From contig NZ_JBMEUF010000001.1 of assembly GCF_048820975.1 (NCBI RefSeq), positions 1,364,001 through 1,428,000 on the forward strand: 64,000 bases of DNA, given 5' to 3'. The notes under the pieces are model-generated. The model saw only the letters and a program-made list of their open reading frames with translations, had not been told where the DNA came from and did not search any database. This document shows, in pieces, positions 1 through 9,477 of the stretch. Positions within the stretch are counted from its first letter, which is position 1; each line of letters opens with the position of its first letter. Source of the stretch: Glaciecola sp048820975. GTDB lineage: Bacteria > Pseudomonadota > Gammaproteobacteria > Enterobacterales > Alteromonadaceae. The translations under genes and the position numbers were made by a program.

Positions 1-24
1 TATGGTAGCGTCAAGGAAGATTAG
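1..24 (+). CDS. C-terminal tail of an upstream gene (partial)
   Basis: The first eight codons of frame 1 read YGSVKED followed by a TAG stop at 22-24, nine bases before the next gene's ATG. In XrtA/PEP-CTERM exopolysaccharide loci the TIGR03016 barrel gene often follows a tyrosine autokinase whose tail is Tyr/Gly-rich. The tail seen here would fit, but seven residues cannot identify a protein. The call rests on spacing and family context only. Confidence 0.3.
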   Translation, partial: YGSVKED

Positions 25-33
25 AATATTATT

Positions 34-1773
34 ATGGGAATTAAAGCTCAAGCGAATAATTTCAGTTTAGCAGCAGGTGCAATCCGTTTAAGTTTGCTAA
101 GCAAAACGGCTATTAGCACCGGGCTTTTAGTCGCATGTTCAACGGCGCTTTCAGGGGAATTGAAATTTGACGTAGGTATTGAAAATACTTACGTTAAACA
201 AGAAGTAGATGCCACTGGTAATTACGCAGATAGCTCTGAAAATATAATAATTACTCCCTATTTAGGCTTTACCTATACGGCTAGAGATTTAGAAGCTTCT
301 TTGTTGGCAGAGCATAATCATGTGAGAAGAAGTTTAGACGACGCCGATAGTACCAATAACTATACTAATTTCACTTATAACACCCATTACGATATTATCC
401 GTAACCTTCTATACGTGAATGTTCGCGGCTCACAGCAGTATAATTCCTTAAATAATCAAACTTTTTCTGTTGATGACTTCTTACTTAATTCAGAAGACCT
501 TACCGAAAGCAATTATCATTCTGGCGCCTTAGTGCTTAATTTACCCACGGGTAATTATTTTGGTACATCAGCATCACTCAGTTATTCTTCGTCAAGCTCT
601 AAAAGAGAAAGTAACAATGACTCAGTGACCTCAGGAATATTTAGTAACTCTGATAATGAAACCTATGGTGCTCAATGGTCATTAAATAGTGGCGACGATA
701 TAAGGCCAATATCATTTTATTGGGATGCCACAGCCCAACTTTCAAAAAGAAATTCGCTTGGCGATTATAAAAGTAATTATATCAGCGGCTCTATCGGTAC
801 CATTGTATACCGTGATTTAAGTTTAAATCTACTTGGCTCTTATGAAACAAATGAAGTAGAAGATACCGACTTAAATGCTCAAGGAATAGATTCTAAGCGT
901 GAGTTCCAGTCTTACGGAATAGGGCTTCGCTGGCAGGCTTCTACCGATAGATACATACAAGTGGGTTTTAATAAGTCTAAAACAACTGGTGATTCTCTTG
1001 ATAATACTTCATCAGTTGACGAAGAAGACGAGTACATTAGTTTAGATACGAGTTGGCAATTTTCACCCAGAACAATTCTTTCTGCTGCATTTTATCGTAG
1101 GTTTTTTGGCGACTCTGCAAATGTAATGCTTTCGCATAATCTTCGAAGCTGGCGCTCTCGCGTTAGCTATAGAGAAGACGTTAATACCAATACGCAACTA
1201 TCACAGATTTCTGAATTGGGCTTATTTGTTTGTGACAATGGTGCGGCTGACTTAGCTGAATGCACCCTGCCTGATTCTATAGACTTATCTAATTTAGATG
1301 CTGGCCAAATAGTGGTTCCATTTGTTGAAACTGGCTTTGAACTGAACGATAACTTAATTTTAAGAAAGTCACTGAGTATTCAAAGCTCTATTACGAGAAG
1401 ACGCACAACCGTTTCTATAGTAGGCACGCATTCAAAAAATGAGAATCTAGAAGCATCACGTATAACGGAAACTCAGAGCCTAAGGTTTTCTACTCTTTTT
1501 GATATTTCGCAAAGAAGCAAATTATTGTTCAATGCAAATTACACAGAAAATGAACAGACTTTTTCTGAGCAGTTTGGTGCGAACATTGTAAAAGAAGCTT
1601 CCGTTTCTTTTACTCGACAAATGACAAGGCGTTTTTATGCATCCTTAGGCTTACGTTATTTGAATCGAGATGGTGACGAAAACGTTAATATAGGAGGCAT
1701 TAGTGGCATAATTGGCCCACTGACCGACCGCCGAATTTCAGTATCTATTGAATACAAATTTTCTAAAGAGTAA
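34..1773 (+). CDS. Outer-membrane beta-barrel protein, TIGR03016-like (PEP-CTERM/exosortase-associated)
   Basis: The protein has 579 residues. An N-terminal hydrophobic segment (about residues 20-38) ends in a signal-peptidase-like stretch before GELKFDVGIENTYV. The rest is alternating, Tyr/Asn/Ser-rich beta-strand sequence with an aromatic end (SIEYKFSKE), typical of an outer-membrane barrel. The opening after the signal (an envelope-spanning 'ENTYV...ITPYLGFTY' pattern) and the adjacent XrtA-type ATPase point to the TIGR03016 family, found in exosortase-linked exopolysaccharide loci and probably involved in polymer export. The ATG at 34 follows a purine-rich AAGGAAGA, though at a long distance, so the start is not certain. 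It is convergent with the ATPase gene. The substrate is unknown. Confidence 0.65.
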   Translation: MGIKAQANNFSLAAGAIRLSLLSKTAISTGLLVACSTALSGELKFDVGIENTYVKQEVDATGNYADSSENIIITPYLGFTYTARDLEASLLAEHNHVRRSLDDADSTNNYTNFTYNTHYDIIRNLLYVNVRGSQQYNSLNNQTFSVDDFLLNSEDLTESNYHSGALVLNLPTGNYFGTSASLSYSSSSSKRESNNDSVTSGIFSNSDNETYGAQWSLNSGDDIRPISFYWDATAQLSKRNSLGDYKSNYISGSIGTIVYRDLSLNLLGSYETNEVEDTDLNAQGIDSKREFQSYGIGLRWQASTDRYIQVGFNKSKTTGDSLDNTSSVDEEDEYISLDTSWQFSPRTILSAAFYRRFFGDSANVMLSHNLRSWRSRVSYREDVNTNTQLSQISELGLFVCDNGAADLAECTLPDSIDLSNLDAGQIVVPFVETGFELNDNLILRKSLSIQSSITRRRTTVSIVGTHSKNENLEASRITETQSLRFSTLFDISQRSKLLFNANYTENEQTFSEQFGANIVKEASVSFTRQMTRRFYASLGLRYLNRDGDENVNIGGISGIIGPLTDRRISVSIEYKFSKE

Positions 1774-1778
1774 TTGTA

Positions 1779-1801
1779 GCGAGATGTATGATACATCTCG
1801 C
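1779..1801. terminator. Hairpin between convergent genes
   Basis: GCGAGATGTAT and ATACATCTCGC form a perfect inverted repeat around a single G, giving at least an 8-bp stem. It lies between the stops of the barrel gene (1773) and the ATPase gene (1807). No strong T-run follows on either strand, so it is a probable bidirectional terminator, but not a canonical one. Confidence 0.5.
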
Positions 1802-1806
1802 CATGT

Positions 1807-2895
1807 CTATTTATCGTCTTCGTTTTTTAATCTTACGTAAGTTTGATACTTTTTCTTCAATAATTTATCAATGTACTGTGTTAGCTTCACTTTGTGTTTA
1901 ATTGCATCATCTAAAGCATCAACAAGCTCTTCTAACATATCTTTATAGTATTTTGTATCTTGCACTACATTACCATTAGGTGTGATATGAGGAGGCTCAC
2001 CAGCTTCGCGCGTACTTTGTGCAACGTTTTCGCTATTAGCCGTTTGTTTATCAATAGGCTCAAGGGCCGCATCGGCTTCTGGTGTAAACATCTCCTCTTG
2101 TACTTCTTCTATTACAGACTTCACGTTATCAACATTAAAAGACTCAAGTTCTTCTAGAAATCCAAATAATAGAACGCGGTCCATTAGCGTATTTATCTTT
2201 CGCGGAACACCTTTCGTAAATTCAAATATGGCATCGAAAGCCGTATCAGTAAATAAATCCGTTCTTTGACAACCCGCATGCTCTAAGCGATATTGAATGT
2301 AAGCACAAGTTTCTTCTATATTAAGCGGCGCCAAATGGCACGAGGCCACAATTCGTTGCCTAAACTGCTCCATGTTAGGTGCTCGTAAAATAGGCTGCAA
2401 TTCAGCCTGCCCCAACAAAAAACTCTGCAATAGAGGCTTGCCTGCGTGCTGGAAGTTAGACAGCATTCTAAGCTCTTCAATGGTTTCAAGGGGTAAATTC
2501 TGAGCTTCATCTACTAACAACAAAGCGCGTTTGCCAGTAGCGGCTAAATGCTCTAAAAACTCACGCAAACTTTCTAGTAGATCGGTTTTCGTTTTACCTT
2601 GAGTATCGATGCTAAATTTTGACGCCACCATCTTAATCACTTCATCGGGTGATAATTTTGGCGTGACAATTTGTGCCGCATAAATATCGGCTTCGATATT
2701 ATCGAGCAAACTGTTCGCAATAGTCGTTTTTCCAGTGCCAATATCACCCGTAATAACTATAAAACCTTCGCCCTGTGACAAGCCATATTGAAGGTACGAC
2801 ATAGCTCGCTTATGCAGTTTACTCGCAAAGAAAAACTCAGGATCGGGTGTTAATTGAAACGGTTTAGAATTTAAACCATAATAACTTTCGTACAT
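1807..2895 (-). CDS. XrtA/PEP-CTERM-associated ExeA-type AAA ATPase (TIGR03015-like)
   Basis: The protein has 362 residues. The N-terminus (MYESYYGLNSKPFQLTPDP, then a 'YLQYGLSQGEGFIVITG' block) is the hallmark of the ExeA/GspA-like ATPases that accompany exosortase A loci. Walker A is GDIGTGKT at residues 50-57, and Walker B is ALLLVDE at 124-130. An AAA lid region follows to about residue 265. The last ~100 residues are charged, with a coiled-coil-like, Lys-rich end (KHKVKLTQYIDKLLKKKYQ). The predicted role is an energy-coupling or assembly ATPase for exopolysaccharide export or protein sorting. It sits tail-to-tail with the TIGR03016-like barrel gene, which supports the assignment. The rest of the locus would lie to the left of this window. 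Confidence 0.82.
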   Translation of the reverse strand: MYESYYGLNSKPFQLTPDPEFFFASKLHKRAMSYLQYGLSQGEGFIVITGDIGTGKTTIANSLLDNIEADIYAAQIVTPKLSPDEVIKMVASKFSIDTQGKTKTDLLESLREFLEHLAATGKRALLLVDEAQNLPLETIEELRMLSNFQHAGKPLLQSFLLGQAELQPILRAPNMEQFRQRIVASCHLAPLNIEETCAYIQYRLEHAGCQRTDLFTDTAFDAIFEFTKGVPRKINTLMDRVLLFGFLEELESFNVDNVKSVIEEVQEEMFTPEADAALEPIDKQTANSENVAQSTREAGEPPHITPNGNVVQDTKYYKDMLEELVDALDDAIKHKVKLTQYIDKLLKKKYQTYVRLKNEDDK

Positions 2896-2966
2896 AAAAT
2901 TTTATCCGTAAAGTACGCTTAACGCGCTAAATTTGTTAATTTCTGCATTTTAAAGGCAGATTATCC

Positions 2967-4415
2967 TTATGATTTGTTATCAATAATTTGCGAAATAATA
3001 CCCGTGGTTGATACCCCATCTTCAAAACCCAGGGTTTTCACCTCACCTCCGTTGGCCATTACTTCATCGGCACCTGCTATTTCATGCACTTGATAATCTC
3101 CCCCTTTAACTAGCACATCAGGAAGGATACTGGCGATTAAGGCTTGAGGTGTGTCTTGGTAAAACTCAACTACCCAATCTACTGACGATAAACCAGCTAA
3201 TACAGCCATTCTGCGATTCACATTGTTAATAGGCCTGCCATCACCCTTAAGCTTACTGACTGATGCATCTGAATTTACTGCTACAATTAAACGATCACCC
3301 AACGCTGCAGCCTCAGCTAAATAACTTACGTGTCCAGCATGCAAGATATCAAAACATCCGTTGGTCATTACTACCTTTTCACCCTTTTGCTGCGCTTGCT
3401 TTACCGCTAACAAAAGTTGATCTTGGTTTAAAATTCCGCCGTCACTCGCTTTATGCTGATTCAAAGCAATTGCTAATTCGGTAGTGGTAACACTAGATGT
3501 ACCAAGTTTACCAACAACCACACCTGCAGCATGGTTAGCAAGCTGTGACGCGTATTCTATATCGGCACCTACTGCTAAAGCACAAGCCATAGTTGATACC
3601 ACAGTATCACCTGCTCCTGTCACGTCATATACTTCACGTGCTAAGGCAGGCATATGATGCGCTCTGCCCGACGCGCTAAATAAAGACATGCCTTTTTCAG
3701 AGCGTGTAAGCAATACATGTTTTAGCTGGTTATTTTCACAGCAGCTCAATGCTTTTGCATGCAATTGAGCTTCGTTTTCAGTGTGCCCGTGTACTTGTTC
3801 AAATTCAGCTAAATTAGGCGTAATTACACTCGCTCCTTTGTATCGCGAGAATGAATTCCCTTTTGGGTCAACTACAACAGGCTTACCTTTCTTTGAGGCT
3901 AATTCAATGAGTATCTCAACTTCCGACAATGCGCCTTTTGCGTAATCTGACAAAACAACGGCATCTACTTTATCCAAATACTGTGTATATTTGGCGACCA
4001 ATTCATCTTTATTCACATCAGTGAATGATCGCTCAAAGTCCATTCTTAACAGTTGTTGATTTCGGCTAATAACTCGCAGTTTAGTGATGGTGTTGTAATC
4101 TTTCAAACTAATGAAATCGCAATTAACCTCTCTTGCGCTTAAATTTCGCTTAAGTGAGTCAGCTGCATCATCTTCACCAACATAGCCAATTAACGTCACC
4201 TTTGCTCCTAGCATTGCGGCATTTACGGCAACGTTAGCAGCTCCACCCGGGCGGTCTTCGGTTTCGCTTATGTTGACCACGGGCACAGGAGCTTCTGGAG
4301 ATATTCGAGCTGTGCTTCCTTGATAATAGCGATCAAGCATAAGATCCCCCACCACCAAAAGATTTGCTTTTTGAAAGTCGGGAAGCGTTTTAAGTGAAGT
4401 TTGTGAAAAAGACAT
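2967..4415 (-). CDS. hldE: Bifunctional heptose-7-phosphate kinase / ADP-heptose synthase HldE
   Basis: This cytoplasmic enzyme makes ADP-heptose for the LPS inner core. The N-terminal PfkB/ribokinase-type domain (about residues 1-325) has GDLMLDRYY, the PGGAANVA substrate motif and the catalytic VTGAGDT loop. The C-terminal cytidylyltransferase-like domain begins near residue 350 with TNGCFDILHAGHVSYL (HxGH motif). The total of 482 residues is normal for the fused enzyme. I chose the ATG at 4415 because AAGG lies five bases upstream of it; the in-frame GTG at 4421 overlaps that Shine-Dalgarno. It is transcribed alone and diverges from the GIY-YIG gene. Nothing appears to be missing. Confidence 0.96.
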   Translation of the reverse strand: MSFSQTSLKTLPDFQKANLLVVGDLMLDRYYQGSTARISPEAPVPVVNISETEDRPGGAANVAVNAAMLGAKVTLIGYVGEDDAADSLKRNLSAREVNCDFISLKDYNTITKLRVISRNQQLLRMDFERSFTDVNKDELVAKYTQYLDKVDAVVLSDYAKGALSEVEILIELASKKGKPVVVDPKGNSFSRYKGASVITPNLAEFEQVHGHTENEAQLHAKALSCCENNQLKHVLLTRSEKGMSLFSASGRAHHMPALAREVYDVTGAGDTVVSTMACALAVGADIEYASQLANHAAGVVVGKLGTSSVTTTELAIALNQHKASDGGILNQDQLLLAVKQAQQKGEKVVMTNGCFDILHAGHVSYLAEAAALGDRLIVAVNSDASVSKLKGDGRPINNVNRRMAVLAGLSSVDWVVEFYQDTPQALIASILPDVLVKGGDYQVHEIAGADEVMANGGEVKTLGFEDGVSTTGIISQIIDNKS

Positions 4416-4482
4416 ATACACCTTGGGTCAAGTTTATGCGAAAATTTAATTCGATTACGATTATCTAATAGAAAGTATAACA

Positions 4483-4818
4483 GTGACTAGCCAATGCATT
4501 GAAGAAAAATCCCTCCAACCTTGGTTTTTATATGTGCTTGAAACAAAACATAAGCATTTTTACACCGGTATTACGACCCAATGGCGCCGGCGGTTTATTG
4601 AACATAGTAGTAATACGGTTAAATCGGCCAAGGCCTTACGAGGGAAAGGCCCTCTTACCCTGCGATATTGTGTTCAAGTGCCAAGCCATAGCATTGCCTT
4701 GCAAGCTGAATATTGGTTAAAAAAGCAGGGGAAAAACAAGAAAACGAGTATTGTTGAACACTCAATACCACTTCCCTATCCCCATACCTTGGTAGATTTT
4801 AGTAATATGGCTGAGTAA
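4483..4818 (+). CDS. GIY-YIG nuclease-family protein (YhbQ-like)
   Basis: This small protein (111 residues) has the degenerate GIY-YIG signature FLYVLETKHKHFYTGIT near residues 16-32, followed by the family's WRRRFIEH (Arg) block and the ALRGKGPL / AEYWLKK helices (conserved Glu in QAEYWLKK). This matches the UPF0213/YhbQ group, thought to be structure-specific nucleases linked to DNA repair, though the cellular role is poorly defined. The start is a GTG at 4483 with a weak purine stretch (GAAAG) upstream. It diverges from hldE with about 67 bp between the starts. Confidence 0.85.
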   Translation: MTSQCIEEKSLQPWFLYVLETKHKHFYTGITTQWRRRFIEHSSNTVKSAKALRGKGPLTLRYCVQVPSHSIALQAEYWLKKQGKNKKTSIVEHSIPLPYPHTLVDFSNMAE

Positions 4819-4850
4819 GCCAACACTAACATAGTGTACTGAACGGTCAC

Positions 4851-5753
4851 TTAGCCAAATATATTAGCAAATAACATAGCAATCCCAACTGACAAAACAG
4901 CTTCAATGCTGGCAATACCAATATTATGTTGCAACGACACCTCTGTTTGCCTATTAACGCCGGCTAACACTACTCTTTTGGCAATGCTTGTTAAGAACAT
5001 CAACATGCTTGCTAATAAAAACCCAGAAATTAACCATCCCGTGATGTTGCTCACATAAGCTGTTGGCTCATAAATAAGAATTTTGCTAGCCGCTGAGACC
5101 GCAATAGCAATCCCAATTAGGTTACCACCGTGCTGAATAGCTAAAGCGATTTGTCCATTGCATAAGGTGCGCTGAAAAGAGCTATTTTGATTTTTATCAG
5201 CAAATCTAAATTCATATAAACGCGTTGCAAAAAGCAGTACGCTTAACACGACCAAAGCCCCTGAAAATACAGCAACAAAGGCATTAGCATCGGCCCCATC
5301 AGCCCAATCAATAATGCTTTTTGCTACAATTGCACTGGCAACTGCTGAACACGCGTCCACTATAGCCACAGACACATTCTTTTCACCAATCATCTCTTCT
5401 TTATCTAAGCGATTCAAAATAAGTTTGTCGTGTCCAAAGCGACCAATTTTTACGAGTAATATACCCAACAAACCAAATAACAGCATACCTAATGCAGCGG
5501 CTTCGTACCCTAGTCCAGTATGGCGACCTACCACAGATGAAAGCACAATAATAAGCGCGAACATTCTGCCGGCCATACTGATCCCGAAGGCAAAATTATC
5601 TTTTACACCTAATTCCTCTCTAACACTTACCTTCTTAAATAGGCCTGACAAAGAACGAATAACAAATAAAAGTAAAAGCGTGATGCTCACGTCTATGGCT
5701 AGATATATTGCTAAATCATTTGAAAGGGGAATTAATTTTACTAACTGTTCCAT
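4851..5753 (-). CDS. DUF350-family inner-membrane protein with four repeat units
   Basis: The protein has 300 residues and about eight hydrophobic segments. The DUF350 pattern appears four times: a unit containing KDNFAFGISMAGRMF (near residue 50), KNVSVAIVDACSAVASAIVAKSI (near 125), NGQIALAIQHGGNLIGIAIAV (near 200) and SLQHNIGIASIEAVLSVGIAML (near 275). E. coli YjfL, a DUF350 protein, carries two units, so this is a doubled version. The function is unknown; family members are often found with stress or membrane-maintenance genes. It reads away from glnE, and the ATG at 5753 has GAAACC upstream. I see no catalytic motif. Confidence 0.75.
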   Translation of the reverse strand: MEQLVKLIPLSNDLAIYLAIDVSITLLLLFVIRSLSGLFKKVSVREELGVKDNFAFGISMAGRMFALIIVLSSVVGRHTGLGYEAAALGMLLFGLLGILLVKIGRFGHDKLILNRLDKEEMIGEKNVSVAIVDACSAVASAIVAKSIIDWADGADANAFVAVFSGALVVLSVLLFATRLYEFRFADKNQNSSFQRTLCNGQIALAIQHGGNLIGIAIAVSAASKILIYEPTAYVSNITGWLISGFLLASMLMFLTSIAKRVVLAGVNRQTEVSLQHNIGIASIEAVLSVGIAMLFANIFG

Positions 5754-5888
5754 AGGTTTCTCATAATGCGCTTTACCATTTAAGTTTCTTAGATTGCTTA
5801 AGGGGTAATGGCCATAATCCTTTGTTTTCTATTGAAAGCTTATATAGTATGACGGTATATCTTCAATGGCAAAATTACCGAAGCAAAT

Positions 5889-8786
5889 ATGCATAATTTA
5901 CACGAAAAAGCGAAACAAGCGTTTGACACTTTCTACGAAAAAGCCAGTCGTAATAGTAATAATATTGAAGTAGTTAATCAGCACCAAGCGCTTATTTTAC
6001 AAGCCTTTTATTACAGTGATTTTATACAGCGTATTGCCACACAATATAGTGACGAATTTATTGGGTTGCTCCCTAACATTGCATCATTTGACGCGAGTAA
6101 GGCTATTGAGCATTACTGCTTGGAAAATGTACAAACAGCACTCAGGCAAAATTTAGCAGAAAGCAGTGATGAAACTCAAGCCTACGCACACATTCGAAAA
6201 TGCAGGCATTTGAACATGATGCAAATTGCTTGGCATGATTTTTTAAATGAGCAAAGTATCACCGACTCGTTGCAAGTAACCTCACATCTAGCCAATATTC
6301 TTATTAACGAAAGTTATCACTATTTATATGAACAGCTTTGCAAACGTTTCGGTGAGCCAGAAGAAAAGCAAGATTTACTGATTTTAGCGATGGGAAAACT
6401 TGGCGGCAATGAGCTAAATTTTTCATCCGACATTGATTTAATTTTTACCTACCCCTATAGCGGTGAAACTCACCACCCTAGAAAGCCTATAGAACATCAG
6501 GTTTTCTTTACGCGTTTAGCGCAGCGATTTATTAAAATGCTTGACCATGTAACCCAAGATGGCCGCGTATTTAGAGTGGATATGCGCCTGCGACCATTAG
6601 GGGAAAGTGGCCCTTTAGTTTTACCCTTTAGTGCTTTTGAAAGCTATTATTTAGAACAGGGGCGTGAGTGGGAGCGCTTCGCCATGCAAAAAATGCGAAT
6701 TGTAAATAACACGCCATTTAACGACGAACTTAAAAGCATTATCACACCTTTCGTTTACCGCAAATATATTGATTTCACTACCCTTGAGTCGATTCGCGAA
6801 ATGAAGCGTTTAATAGAAAATGAAGTCCGCCGCAGACAAATTACGAATAATATAAAACTTGGAAAAGGCGGCATAAGGGAAGTTGAGTTTTTTATCCAAA
6901 GTATTCAGCTTATACACGCAGGTAGAGACGATGCATGCCAAACGCCATCAATACTTAGAGCGATGAAGGCATTAGTTAACGCGGGCTTTTTAGATGCAAA
7001 AGAACAAGAAGCTTTGCAAGCCGATTATTTGTATTTGCGTAAAGCAGAGCATTACATTCAAGCTTTCAATGATGAACAAACACAAACACTGCCTGAATCA
7101 GAACATAACCAAGAGCGCCTTAATGCATTAATCCAAGGTGATGAACAAAGTGATTACCAATTGCTAATTAGCAATTGCATGGCTCGCATCAACAAGGTCT
7201 TTAGTAGCTTGGTAGATGATGCCAACGAAACTAAGCAGAAGAACAATAACGACCCAATTAACGATACATTTGATGATTTGTGGCACGTTGAAATGCCTGA
7301 AGAGGAATTTATAGATACGTGTTCAGCTTTTTTTGACGCCCGAGGTGCTAAGGTATTGTTCCATCACCTTGGCTTATTTAAAAAGAAAGTTGACCGTAGT
7401 GGCGTGAGTGCTCGCGGAGTTAAATCGATTAATAAACTTATGCCGCTTTTGTTGCATGAATTTGGTGTCGAGAAAAACAGTTTAGCAGACGATGAAATAG
7501 AAGGCTTGTTTGGTATTTTACAAACTATTATAGGGCGAATAACTTACATTGATTTGCTACTTGAGCATCCCGACGTGCGTCATCGCTTGCGTTTGCTGTG
7601 TAAAAAGAGCCCTTGGATAAGCCAGCAAATAGCACAATACCCCTTACTTTTAGATGAACTTCTACACCCTATTTATTTAAATGAAGATACTCTTTCACTA
7701 CAAGAATGGAAATTAGCCTGCGCTGACCAATTACGCCAAAGTATGCTTCGCGTTGATTTAGAAGACCCTGAAATGGTCATGGACAAGCTCCGTGAATTTA
7801 AACACACCAATCAGCTAAGAATTGCTGCAGCCGATATTATGGGTGTTTTGGCTATTAACCAAGTGAGTGACAAACTTACTATATTAGCTGAAGTCTTGAT
7901 GCAACAGGTCATAGAGTATGCATATACACAAATGATTGAGCTATACGGTATCCCCAGTGGAGGTGATCTTGAATGTAAAAATATTGCCTTAATTGCCTAC
8001 GGTAAATTTGGTGGAATAGAGCTGAGTTATGACTCTGACTTAGATCTCGTTTTTTTGCACAATACTGACCTTTCAGGTAGTACCGATGAAAGCGGATCAC
8101 GTAAGCAGCTTTCCAATCAAGAGTTTTATATTAAATTAGTGCAGCGAATAAGCCATATTAGCGGCACAAAAACGTATAACGGCATTTTATATGAAATTGA
8201 TTTACGGCTGCGTCCTTCGGGCAATTCTGGATTATTAATAAGCCATGTTGATTCATTTGCAGAGTATCAACAAGAAAAGGCCTGGACTTGGGAACATCAA
8301 GCCCTAGTGCGTAGCCGAGTGGTTTATGCTTCTCAAAGCCTAAGAAACAATGTTTATACTATTCGTGAACAGGTCATTGCGAAGCATCGCGTAAAAAGCG
8401 AATTGTGTTTAAGCGTTTATGAGATGCGCAGAAAAATGCGCGACCACTTGTTGAAAGAACCCAACGCAGAGATGGATTTAAAGCATACACACGGCGGAAT
8501 TGTTGATATTGAATTTATGGTGCAATATTGGGTATTGCTATCAGGTGAGCAGCACGCAAAACAATTGCATTGGTCTGACAATTTAAGATTGCTCGAAACC
8601 CTCTGTGAAATAAATGTGATTAGCAAAGAAATGCAACAAGGGCTAAGCAAAGCTTATTTAAGCCTTCGACACGCTTCGCATCGTTTGCAATTAGCAAAAC
8701 TTAAGTATGCAAGAGTAAACAGTGAATTGCTAAACGCAACTCAGTATGTTGCCGAATGCTTCGATGAACTATTTAGCGCTTCCTAA
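5889..8786 (+). CDS. glnE: Bifunctional glutamine synthetase adenylyltransferase/deadenylase GlnE
   Basis: GlnE adds AMP to glutamine synthetase and removes it, in response to PII state, and so controls nitrogen assimilation. Both nucleotidyltransferase halves are intact. The N-terminal deadenylase domain has GKLGGNELNFSSDIDLIF near residue 168, and the C-terminal adenylyltransferase domain has GKFGGIELSYDSDLDLVF near residue 704. Each is followed by its RLRP(S/L)G motif and a helical GlnD-PII-uridylylase-like region (GGIREVEFF, GGIVDIEFM). The length of 965 residues is slightly above the usual ~945. The ATG at 5889 has only a weak GAAG ribosome site. It ends five bases from the stop of the convergent TcpQ-like gene, with no clear terminator between them. 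Confidence 0.97.
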   Translation: MHNLHEKAKQAFDTFYEKASRNSNNIEVVNQHQALILQAFYYSDFIQRIATQYSDEFIGLLPNIASFDASKAIEHYCLENVQTALRQNLAESSDETQAYAHIRKCRHLNMMQIAWHDFLNEQSITDSLQVTSHLANILINESYHYLYEQLCKRFGEPEEKQDLLILAMGKLGGNELNFSSDIDLIFTYPYSGETHHPRKPIEHQVFFTRLAQRFIKMLDHVTQDGRVFRVDMRLRPLGESGPLVLPFSAFESYYLEQGREWERFAMQKMRIVNNTPFNDELKSIITPFVYRKYIDFTTLESIREMKRLIENEVRRRQITNNIKLGKGGIREVEFFIQSIQLIHAGRDDACQTPSILRAMKALVNAGFLDAKEQEALQADYLYLRKAEHYIQAFNDEQTQTLPESEHNQERLNALIQGDEQSDYQLLISNCMARINKVFSSLVDDANETKQKNNNDPINDTFDDLWHVEMPEEEFIDTCSAFFDARGAKVLFHHLGLFKKKVDRSGVSARGVKSINKLMPLLLHEFGVEKNSLADDEIEGLFGILQTIIGRITYIDLLLEHPDVRHRLRLLCKKSPWISQQIAQYPLLLDELLHPIYLNEDTLSLQEWKLACADQLRQSMLRVDLEDPEMVMDKLREFKHTNQLRIAAADIMGVLAINQVSDKLTILAEVLMQQVIEYAYTQMIELYGIPSGGDLECKNIALIAYGKFGGIELSYDSDLDLVFLHNTDLSGSTDESGSRKQLSNQEFYIKLVQRISHISGTKTYNGILYEIDLRLRPSGNSGLLISHVDSFAEYQQEKAWTWEHQALVRSRVVYASQSLRNNVYTIREQVIAKHRVKSELCLSVYEMRRKMRDHLLKEPNAEMDLKHTHGGIVDIEFMVQYWVLLSGEQHAKQLHWSDNLRLLETLCEINVISKEMQQGLSKAYLSLRHASHRLQLAKLKYARVNSELLNATQYVAECFDELFSAS

Positions 8787-8791
8787 ACCTG

Positions 8792-9418
8792 CTAATAGTT
8801 TTGATATAAAGACCCGGCGCTTTTTTCGCAGTTCTCGTCTAAATATTCGGTAGCTTCGTCGGTAATCACTAGCGCTCGTTTTTTAAAACAAAAATAAATA
8901 AGAATAGGTTGTTCGAAATTCGAGTCAACCGCGCCAGCGATATCTTCTAACATCCCCACTAGGGTGTTTGATGAAACAAAGCGCTCTCTAATGATGAAGT
9001 CTTGATTTAAATCCCAAATTAACTTCATCCCTTCTTTAGCAACAAAAGCCTTTGCCTCTTGCATAAGAGTGCTATCTTTAGTGAACGGGCGCTCTTTGTA
9101 TTCGCCACTCCAGTCATCCATAGGTGGATGATTCTGTTCGCTTACGTTATTAATCGCATCTGCTAAGTCTCGTTCCTGATTATCAAGAAGCACTACAAAA
9201 TCACCATAGCGCTCTTTTATAGGGTCTCTTGAAACTTGCTTAAACTCTTCATAAAACCGTGAAACATTGGCAGCTACGCTATTTTCATCCGCGGGGATGC
9301 TAGTGTCAGTTTCGGTAGGATTTGGAACGAATACAAGAAACGCAATGGTTACTAATATAACGGCAATAATGCCCGCAATGCGTTTTAACCAAAAATTGCG
9401 CAAATTGTCTACTGCCAT
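8792..9418 (-). CDS. Membrane-anchored TcpQ/PilL-C-like domain protein
   Basis: The protein has 208 residues with one transmembrane helix (about 13-31) close to the N-terminus, so most of it is periplasmic. The last third reads MKLIWDLNQDFIIRERFVSSNTLVGMLEDIAGAVDSNF followed by ILIYFCFKKRALVITD. This resembles the toxin-coregulated-pilus Q (TcpQ) C-terminal fold, in which a 'W.l..dy' strand precedes a helix and a closing beta-hairpin. No pilus genes are nearby; its neighbours are glnE (convergent) and lpxL (59 bp upstream, same strand, so possibly co-transcribed). A role in envelope assembly is inferred from context. The domain call is from pattern only. Confidence 0.5.
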   Translation of the reverse strand: MAVDNLRNFWLKRIAGIIAVILVTIAFLVFVPNPTETDTSIPADENSVAANVSRFYEEFKQVSRDPIKERYGDFVVLLDNQERDLADAINNVSEQNHPPMDDWSGEYKERPFTKDSTLMQEAKAFVAKEGMKLIWDLNQDFIIRERFVSSNTLVGMLEDIAGAVDSNFEQPILIYFCFKKRALVITDEATEYLDENCEKSAGSLYQNY

Positions 9419-9477
9419 TAATGTTGCCCTTCTAATTTCATCTTAAGCTTTAGGCTTAATACAAGATACGCTAAACA

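Noticed and set aside
5314..5766. Antisense open frame of 150 codons over the DUF350 gene
   Set aside because: It is a low-complexity Ser/Ile/Pro-rich shadow of a hydrophobic gene on the other strand, without a ribosome site.
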